Origin: CAZTDU01 sp050248795
Lineage (GTDB): Bacteria; Pseudomonadota; Gammaproteobacteria; Burkholderiales; SG8-39
Reading direction: 5' to 3'
DNA: 64,000 nt
Assembly (NCBI GenBank): GCA_050248795.1
Contig: JBFWRS010000006.1
Span: forward strand, 58,339-122,338
In this document: piece after piece, positions 58,511 to 64,000 of the stretch
Numbering within the stretch: position 1 is the stretch's first letter
Layout: each line of letters starts with the position of its first letter
Made by a program: the position numbers and the translations under genes
The notes under the pieces: model-generated
Told to the model about the DNA's origin: nothing
Databases searched by the model: none
What the model saw: the letters and a program-made list of their open reading frames with translations, nothing else

Positions 58511-59616
58511 AGCTCGATGTTCCCGAAGTAGGCGCGCAGCGCGCCGTGATAGCGCGCGTCGTCAAGCAGGAACGCGTCGTGGCCCTGCGGCGCGTCGATC
58601 TCGAGGTAGGAGACGATCTTGCGCGTGTCGAGCAGCGCCTTGACGATCTCGCGCGACCGTGCCGGAGAGAAGCGCCAGTCCGACGTGAACGAGGCGACGA
58701 GGAACGCCGCCCGCGCGCGCTCCAGCGCCGCCGACAGGTCGCCGCCGAATGCCGCTGCAGGGTCGAAATAGTCCAGCGCCTTGGTGATCCGGAGGTAGGA
58801 GTTGGCGTCGAAGTAGGTCGAGAACTTGTCGCCCTGGTAGCGCAGGTAGGACTCGACCTCGAAATCGACGTCGAAGCCGAAGCCGAGCTCGGTGCGGCCG
58901 CGCAGCACGCGGCCGAACTTTTCCATCATCGCCTCGTCGGACAGGTAGGTGATGTGGCCGATCATGCGGGCGATGCGCAGGCCGCGCTTTGGCACCACGC
59001 CGTGGGAGTAGTAGTCGCCGCCGTGGAAGTCCGGATCGGTCATGATCGCGGCGCGCGCGACCTCGTTGAAAGCGATGTTCTGCGCCGACAGCTTCGGCGT
59101 CGCCGCGATCACCACCGCGTGCGCCACGCGCTCCGGGTACGACAGGGTCCACTGCAGCGCCTGCATGGCGCCAAGGCTGCCGCCGATCACCGCCGCGAAG
59201 CGCTCGATGCCCAGCCGGTCGGCAAGCGCCGCCTGGGACGCCACCCAGTCCTCCACCGTCACCACCGGGAAACCTGCGCCCCAGGGCTTGCCGGTGGCCG
59301 GATTGATCGACGCCGGGCCGGTGGAGCCGAAGCAGGAACCGAGGTAATTCGAGCCGATGACGAAGAAGCGATTGGTGTCCAGCGGCTTGCCGGGACCGAC
59401 CAGGTTGTCCCACCAGCCGACGTTCTCCGGGTCGTCCGCGTAGCGTCCCGCGACGTGATGCGAGGCGTTCAGCGCGTGGCATACCAGCACCGCGTTCGAG
59501 CGCGCGGCGTTCAGTTCGCCGTAGGTTTCGTAGGTGATGTCGTACTGCGGCAGCACCGCGCCGCTCTTGAGCCTGAGCGGTTCGGTAAAGCCCGCTGTGC
59601 GCGCCTCGACGATCAT
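58507..59616 (-). CDS. metX: Homoserine O-acyltransferase MetX
   Basis: 369 residues of the alpha/beta-hydrolase acyltransferase family. The nucleophile elbow is IGGSLGAMQALQW near residue 143, with LVCHALNASHHVAG, LGSCFGSTGPASINP, and the late TSDWRFSP and QGHDAFL supplying the Asp and His. It acylates homoserine; with MetW it is often succinyl- rather than acetyl-specific in these bacteria. The true start is ATG 59616, set by family alignment. It overlaps the CoA transferase stop by four bases. Confidence 0.93.
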   Translation of the reverse strand: MIVEARTAGFTEPLRLKSGAVLPQYDITYETYGELNAARSNAVLVCHALNASHHVAGRYADDPENVGWWDNLVGPGKPLDTNRFFVIGSNYLGSCFGSTGPASINPATGKPWGAGFPVVTVEDWVASQAALADRLGIERFAAVIGGSLGAMQALQWTLSYPERVAHAVVIAATPKLSAQNIAFNEVARAAIMTDPDFHGGDYYSHGVVPKRGLRIARMIGHITYLSDEAMMEKFGRVLRGRTELGFGFDVDFEVESYLRYQGDKFSTYFDANSYLRITKALDYFDPAAAFGGDLSAALERARAAFLVASFTSDWRFSPARSREIVKALLDTRKIVSYLEIDAPQGHDAFLLDDARYHGALRAYFGNIEL

Positions 59617-60821
59617 GCGGCGGCGCCGGTAGCGATCAGGGCGTCGATCTGCGCCGGATCGTAGCCCGCTTCGGCGAGGAGTTCGCGCGTGTGCTCGCCG
59701 AGGCGCGGGGCATGGCGACGATACCGCGGCGGCGATTCCGACCACTCGGAGGGCACCGCCATGGAGCGGATGCGGCCCTCGCTCGGGTGCTCGACTTCGC
59801 GGAAGTACCCGATCGCGGCGAGGTGGGGGTCGGCGAGGATGTCCTCGAGGCTGTTCATGCGCTGCACCGGGATGTCGGCATCCTCAAGCGCCGCCAGCCA
59901 TTCGGCCGTCGTGCGCTGTCTCATCTCCTGCGCCACCAGGCGGTAGGCGACATCGTAGTTGCGGCTGCGCGCTTCCTGGTTGGCGAAGCGCGCATCATTC
60001 GCCAGCTCGGGCCTGCCGATCAGCGCGAAGAACGCGCGCCACTGCTTGTCGTTGTAGATGAGCGCGCAGACGTAGCCGTCCTTCGTCTCGTAGGGCCGGC
60101 GGTCCTTCGATAGCAGGCGCGCGTAGCCCGGCTCGCCGTGCCGGGGTACGAACGTACTGCCGCCCATGTGTTCGCCAAGCACCGACTGCAGCAGGCTCTC
60201 GAACATCGGCACGTCTATCCGCTGGCCCTTTCCGGTCACGCTGCGGCGATACAGGCCGGCGCATACCGCGTTGGCGATGTGCAGGCCGACCGTGCGGTCC
60301 GCGATGATCACGGGCGTGTAGCGCGGCGCCTCGCCCCCGGCCGCCTGGTACAGCCACGGCAGACCGGCCGCGCCCTGAACGAGATCATCGTACGCCGCCT
60401 TCGCCGCGTAGGGCCCGCGCTGGCTGTAGCCGAACCCGCCGACGTACAGGATTCGCTCGTTCACCGCGCGGACGTCCTCGTACGAGAGCTTCAGGCGCGC
60501 CATTGCCTGCGGGCGGACGTTGTAGACCAGCACGTCGGCGGATCTCGCCAGCGCCAGGAACGCTGCGTGCGCGGCGGGATGCTTCAGGTCCAGCGCGACG
60601 CTGCGCTTGTTGCGGTTGGCATTCAGGAAGCCGTGCCCCATGGCGGGGGAGCGCATCGGCGCATTGTGGCGCAGCACGTCGCCTTCCAGCGGTTCGACCT
60701 TCACCACGTCGGCGCCGAAGTCGGCGAGGATCTGCGTCGCATACGGCCCCATCACCACCGTCGTGAGGTCGATCACGCGAACGCCATCCAGCGGTCCGCT
60801 CACCGTGTCGTCCTCACGCAT
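59613..60821 (-). CDS. CaiB/BaiF family CoA transferase
   Basis: 402 residues, family III CoA transferase. VRVIDLTTVVMGPYATQILADFGADVVKVE is the family opening (in short, GVRVIDLTTVVMGPYATQ), the catalytic-type Asp lies in the FGYSQRGPYAAKAAYDDLVQG region and RNYDVAYRLVA follows. It moves CoA between acyl groups; the substrate is not predictable. The ATG overlaps the ptsI stop by eight bases and the stop overlaps metX, so it bridges the pts and met genes. No ligase or thioesterase is nearby to hint at a pathway. Confidence 0.88.
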   Translation of the reverse strand: MREDDTVSGPLDGVRVIDLTTVVMGPYATQILADFGADVVKVEPLEGDVLRHNAPMRSPAMGHGFLNANRNKRSVALDLKHPAAHAAFLALARSADVLVYNVRPQAMARLKLSYEDVRAVNERILYVGGFGYSQRGPYAAKAAYDDLVQGAAGLPWLYQAAGGEAPRYTPVIIADRTVGLHIANAVCAGLYRRSVTGKGQRIDVPMFESLLQSVLGEHMGGSTFVPRHGEPGYARLLSKDRRPYETKDGYVCALIYNDKQWRAFFALIGRPELANDARFANQEARSRNYDVAYRLVAQEMRQRTTAEWLAALEDADIPVQRMNSLEDILADPHLAAIGYFREVEHPSEGRIRSMAVPSEWSESPPRYRRHAPRLGEHTRELLAEAGYDPAQIDALIATGAAA

Positions 60822-62538
60822 TGAGCCGGGCGAGCAGTTCGCGCGTCTTCGCCGGGTCGGTCTGACGCAGCGTGCGCTGCGCTGGCGCTTGCACGTCCGG
60901 CAGGCTGGTGCGCAGCACGCGTTCCTTGATGGCCGGAAGCTGGGCGGGGTGCATCGAGAACGAGCGCAGGCCCAGGCCGAGCAGCAAGCGCGTGAATTCG
61001 AGGTTGCCCGCCATCTCGCCGCAGACCGCGACCGGCGTGCCGCCCCTGGTCGCGGTCTGGATCGTCTGCGCGACGAGACGCAGCACCGCGGGATGCAGCG
61101 GGTCGTACAGGTGCGCGACCTGGTCATCGGCACGATCCACCGCGAGCGTGTACTGGATCAGGTCGTTGGTGCCGATGGAGAGGAAATCGAGCTTGCGCAT
61201 GAACAGCGGCAGTGCGAGCGCCGCGGCAGGCACCTCGATCATGCCGCCTACCTCGATCGCGGGATCGTGGGCGATGCCGCGATCGTCGAGCTGGCGCCGG
61301 GCCTGGCGCAGCAGCGCAAGCGCCTGTTCGATCTCGTGCGCATGCGCGAGCATCGGCAAGAGGATCCTGATGCGGCCATGTCGCGATGCGCGCAGGATGG
61401 CGCGCAGTTGCACCAGGAACATCTGCGGCTCGGCAAGCGAGAACCGGATTGCGCGCAGCCCGAGCGCGGGGTTGGGCATGGCGTGCTGCGTGCCCGCGAG
61501 CGCCTTGTCTGCGCCCACGTCCAGCGTGCGGATGACCACCGGCTTGCCCTGCATCGCCTCGGCCACCTCGCGGTAGGCCTCGAACTGCTCGTCCTCGTCC
61601 GGCGGGGCGGCGCGGTTGAGGAACAGGAACTCGGTGCGAAACAGCCCCACGCCCTGCGCGCCGCTGTCCAGCGCGGCGTCGATGTCCTGCGGCAGCTCGA
61701 TGTTGGCGAACAGCTCCACCGGCGTGCCGTCCAGCGTCGCCGCCGGGGTGGAGCGCAGGCGCTTCAGCTTCTGGCGCTCGAGCGCGTGCTGCGACTGGCG
61801 CAGCTGGTACTCGGCGAGTACCGCCGGGTCCGGGTCGACGACCAGCACGCCCTGCAGGCCGTCGACGATGACGAGTTCGTTCTCGCGGATCAGGCTGCGC
61901 GCATGGTGCAGCCCGACCACCGCGGGGATGTTCAGGCTGCGCGCGAGGATCGCGGTGTGGGAGGTCACGCCGCCGGCGTCGGTGACGAAGCCGCCGAACG
62001 CATGCTGCTTGAACAGGATCATGTCGGCGGGCGACAGGTCGTGCGCGACGACGACGTAGGCGCGCTCGTCCGAGGCCTTGGGCGCAGGCCCCGCTTTGCT
62101 GCCCATCAGCGCCTTCAGCACGCGTTCGACCGCCTGCTCGATGTCGGCGCGCCGCTCGCGCAGGTACGCGTCCTCCATCTGCTCGAACTGCTGGACCAGG
62201 TGCTCCATCTGCTGCACCAGCGCCCACTCCGCGTTGCAGCGCCGTTCGCGGATCAGCTCCCGGGGCGTCTGCGACAGCGAGGAGTCCTCGAGGATCATGC
62301 GGTGGATCCTGAGGAACGCGCCCAGTTCCGCCGGCGCGTCCTCGGTGACGTGTTTTTCCAGCGCATCGAGGTCCTGCATGACGCGCGCCACGGCTGCGTC
62401 GAACCTGGCGACCTCCTCCGCAACCTGTTCGTCCGCGATGTCGTAGTGCGCGACCTCGAGCCGCGCGCTGCTCACCAGGTGCGCGTAGCCAATGCCGATC
62501 CCGGCGGACACGGGGGCGCCGTGCAGCGCAAGGCTCAT
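60814..62538 (-). CDS. ptsI: PTS enzyme I (phosphoenolpyruvate phosphotransferase)
   Basis: 574 residues. The phosphorylated histidine is His194 in GGVTSHTAILARS, and the PEP site has LFRTEFLFLNR, the conserved IGTNDLIQYTLAVDR and PVAVCGEMAGN. Enzyme I takes phosphate from PEP and gives it to HPr. With HPr and a lone EIIA of the mannose type but no EIIB or EIIC, the system is probably regulatory. It overlaps ptsH by four bases. Confidence 0.96.
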   Translation of the reverse strand: MSLALHGAPVSAGIGIGYAHLVSSARLEVAHYDIADEQVAEEVARFDAAVARVMQDLDALEKHVTEDAPAELGAFLRIHRMILEDSSLSQTPRELIRERRCNAEWALVQQMEHLVQQFEQMEDAYLRERRADIEQAVERVLKALMGSKAGPAPKASDERAYVVVAHDLSPADMILFKQHAFGGFVTDAGGVTSHTAILARSLNIPAVVGLHHARSLIRENELVIVDGLQGVLVVDPDPAVLAEYQLRQSQHALERQKLKRLRSTPAATLDGTPVELFANIELPQDIDAALDSGAQGVGLFRTEFLFLNRAAPPDEDEQFEAYREVAEAMQGKPVVIRTLDVGADKALAGTQHAMPNPALGLRAIRFSLAEPQMFLVQLRAILRASRHGRIRILLPMLAHAHEIEQALALLRQARRQLDDRGIAHDPAIEVGGMIEVPAAALALPLFMRKLDFLSIGTNDLIQYTLAVDRADDQVAHLYDPLHPAVLRLVAQTIQTATRGGTPVAVCGEMAGNLEFTRLLLGLGLRSFSMHPAQLPAIKERVLRTSLPDVQAPAQRTLRQTDPAKTRELLARLNA

Positions 62539-62804
62539 TCGCTCTCGCCAAACCTGTCCGCGATCAGCGTGCGGATCGCCTCGATCGCGGCCGCGGCGTC
62601 CTCGCCTTCGGCCTCGATGGAAATCGTGGCGCCCTTTCCCGCCGCCAGCATCATCACGCCCATGATGCTCTTGGCGTTCACGCGGCGGCCCTTGCGCGAC
62701 ACCCAGACCTCGCTGGCGTAGCGGGCCGCGGTCTGCGTCAGCTTGGCCGCGGCGCGCGCGTGCAGGCCGAGCGCGTTGACGATCTCAGCTTCGATCGACG
62801 GCAT
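62535..62804 (-). CDS. ptsH: PTS phosphocarrier HPr
   Basis: 89 residues. His15 in LGLHARAAAKL is the phosphorylation site, and Ser46 in AKSIMGVMML is the regulatory site used where HPr kinase exists. It carries phosphate from enzyme I to EIIA. The gene lies between the EIIA and EI genes and overlaps both, by 20 and four bases. An HPr kinase gene is not in this window. Confidence 0.95.
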   Translation of the reverse strand: MPSIEAEIVNALGLHARAAAKLTQTAARYASEVWVSRKGRRVNAKSIMGVMMLAAGKGATISIEAEGEDAAAAIEAIRTLIADRFGESE

Positions 62805-63198
62805 TGCAGGGATCGGTTGTCATGTGCACCACGCCTTCGTGCCCGCCCGAGAGCGCCTTCTCCACCACCTGGTCGAGCGGCATCTCGCGGTAGGTCAGCG
62901 CGCGCACCAGCATCGGCAGACTGAGGCCGGAGATGCCCTCGACCCGGCACGGCTCGAGCAGCCTGAGCGCGATGTTGCCGGGCGTGGCACCGTAGATGTC
63001 GGTGAATACCAGCACGCCGCTGCCGTCATCGAGCCCCTTCACCAGTTCGCGCGCCTGCGCCAGCATGGCTTCGGGATCGTCGTGTACCGTCACGCCGACC
63101 TGGCGCACGCGCAGCGGGCGCTTGCCGAGCACGTGGCTGGCGGCATGGATCATCGACTCGCCGAGCGCGCCATGCGACACGATGAGTATGCCGATCAT
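62785..63198 (-). CDS. PTS EIIA component, mannose/fructose type (regulatory)
   Basis: 137 residues. It starts MIGILIVSHGALGESMI, with the active histidine His9, and has VLVFTDIYGATPGN, the EIIA-Man motif. Without EIIB, EIIC or EIID genes, it is more likely a signalling protein than a sugar permease subunit. The ATG overlaps the gshB stop by four bases (ATGA), and the 3' end overlaps ptsH. An open frame above the ATG was rejected because it has no family match. Confidence 0.88.
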   Translation of the reverse strand: MIGILIVSHGALGESMIHAASHVLGKRPLRVRQVGVTVHDDPEAMLAQARELVKGLDDGSGVLVFTDIYGATPGNIALRLLEPCRVEGISGLSLPMLVRALTYREMPLDQVVEKALSGGHEGVVHMTTDPCNAVDRS

Positions 63199-64000
63199 GC
63201 CGCCGGCCTTCCGGCGAGGTCCGCCTCCAGCGCCTCGATGAACATGCCGGCGACGTCGAATCCGGTCTGGTCCGTGATCTCGCGAAAGCACGTCGGACTG
63301 GTCACGTTGACCTCGGTGAGCCAGTCGCCGATCACGTCCAGTCCCACCAGCAGCAGCCCGCGCGCGGCGAGCACCGGGCCGAGGGTCTCGGCGATCTCGC
63401 GATCGCGCGGCGTCAGCGCTCGCGCAACGCCGGTGCCGCCGGCGGCGAGGTTGCCCCGGGATTCGCCCTTCTTCGGGATGCGCGCGAGGCAGTGCGGCAC
63501 CGGCCTGCCGCCTATCAGCAGCACGCGTTTGTCGCCCTCGCGAATCTCCGGGATATAGCGCTGCGCCATCACCATGCGCACGCCGAACTCGCTCAGCGTC
63601 TCCACGATCACGTTGCGGTTCGGGTCATCCGCGCGGACGCGGAAGATGCCGGCGCCGCCCATGCCGTCCAGCCGCTTCAGGATGACGTCGCCCTCGGCCT
63701 CGATGAAGGACTGCAGCAACGCCATGTCGCGCGCCACCATGCTCGTAGCGGTGAAGCGGGGAAACTCCGCGATGGCGAATTTCTCGTTGTGGTCCCGCAC
63801 GGCGGTCGGCGAATTGATCACCCTCGCGCCCTCGCGCTCGGCTGCCGACAGCAGCCAGGTGCTGGTGACGTACTCGAGGTCGAACGGCGGGTCCTTGCGC
63901 ATCAGCACGGCGCCGAAGCGCTTCAGCGCGCGCATGTCGTGTCCGTGCGCCCGGTACCAGTCCTCGTCGTTGTCGGCAAGCGAGATCCGCACAGCTCGCG
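63195..64000 (-). CDS. gshB: Glutathione synthetase, C-terminal part
   Basis: The frame is open to the right edge, so the N-terminal part (roughly the first 50 residues) is missing. What remains shows ATP-grasp motifs: LMRKDPPFD, FVATxxxxRD-like ATSMVARD, LKRLDGMGGAGIF, YIPEIREGDKRVLL and the metal site LLLVGLDVIGDWLTEVNVTSPT. It ligates gamma-glutamylcysteine with glycine. It heads the run gshB-EIIA-HPr-EI, a standard betaproteobacterial order. Confidence 0.95.
   Translation of the reverse strand, partial: RAVRISLADNDEDWYRAHGHDMRALKRFGAVLMRKDPPFDLEYVTSTWLLSAAEREGARVINSPTAVRDHNEKFAIAEFPRFTATSMVARDMALLQSFIEAEGDVILKRLDGMGGAGIFRVRADDPNRNVIVETLSEFGVRMVMAQRYIPEIREGDKRVLLIGGRPVPHCLARIPKKGESRGNLAAGGTGVARALTPRDREIAETLGPVLAARGLLLVGLDVIGDWLTEVNVTSPTCFREITDQTGFDVAGMFIEALEADLAGRPAA

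Noticed and set aside
1..64000. A defence island, CRISPR array, toxin-antitoxin pair or integrated element
   Set aside because: I looked for direct repeats, transposase or recombinase motifs and abrupt composition changes on both strands and found none. The AT-rich patch at 43412-43442 is only about 30 bases and fits a regulatory site.

Overview
The window is a GC-rich, very gene-dense stretch of bacterial chromosome. I read about 69 protein-coding genes and no tRNA, rRNA, CRISPR array, insertion sequence or phage gene. Gene content and local order point to a betaproteobacterium (Burkholderiales/Nitrosomonadales type). The markers are rubredoxin beside thiD, algH-ruvX-pyrR-pyrB-pyrC', polA near thrB and DUF2782, the BPSS1780-type membrane protein, the ubiE/ubiJ/ubiB cluster, pilT/pilU beside yggS-proC-yggT, mreBCD-mrdA-rodA opposite gatCAB, metX-metW, and gshB-EIIA-HPr-EI. 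I cannot name the genus. No gap between genes exceeds 190 bases, and many genes overlap by 1-14 bases.

Layout. 1-119 holds the start of thiD (minus), then rubredoxin and a class I photolyase (minus). 1809-6399 is a tightly overlapped operon algH-ruvX-pyrR-pyrB-pyrC'-rlpA. 6422-10273 runs dacC, a class IV aminotransferase, ybeD, lipB and lipA, so it joins PBP5-type wall trimming, D-amino acid supply and lipoate synthesis. 10295-14233 has a TlpA-like thioredoxin, a DUF4197 lipid/periplasm-type protein and polA. 14316-17110 has a LOG-family protein, DUF2782, homoserine kinase and a membrane protein. 17116-23962 holds a 1247-residue FAD/Fe-S oxidoreductase, a HIT protein, a PilZ-like protein, DUF971 and ubiE. 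24001-27593 holds a Tim44-like protein, a strong terminator, ubiJ, ubiB and a methyltransferase.

27622-32846 is transport and membrane biology: a sodium/solute symporter, a VanZ protein, a small hydrolase, a NodIJ-like ABC-2 exporter and HemJ. 32833-35747 has three methyltransferases in alternating orientation. 35935-38155 is pilU and pilT (minus), facing yggS-proC-yggT (plus). 40252-43342 is the glyoxylate pair aceK and aceA (minus). 43516-49028 is the rod-shape operon mreB-mreC-mreD-mrdA-rodA (minus), and opposite it is gatC-gatA-(unknown)-gatB. 53083-55573 has a DUF4124 protein, pyrE, exonuclease III and a small LETM1-like protein. 55574-56607 is the yqjD-yqjE-yqjK envelope/stress set, followed by an AmpG-like permease. 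57932-64000 (minus) is gshB-EIIA-HPr-EI-CoA transferase and metX-metW.

There is no obvious new defence or mobile system here; this is core chromosome. The points most worth a second look are a catalytically degenerate dihydroorotase beside pyrB, a Fur-box-like site on the aceA promoter, an unknown secreted Cys-rich protein translationally coupled between gatA and gatB, a structured leader ahead of a methyltransferase, a 15-codon upstream ORF with a strong ribosome site before polA, and a recurring TAGAAT-GC-rich promoter placed almost on the start codon. Motif positions were read by eye and no database search was possible.
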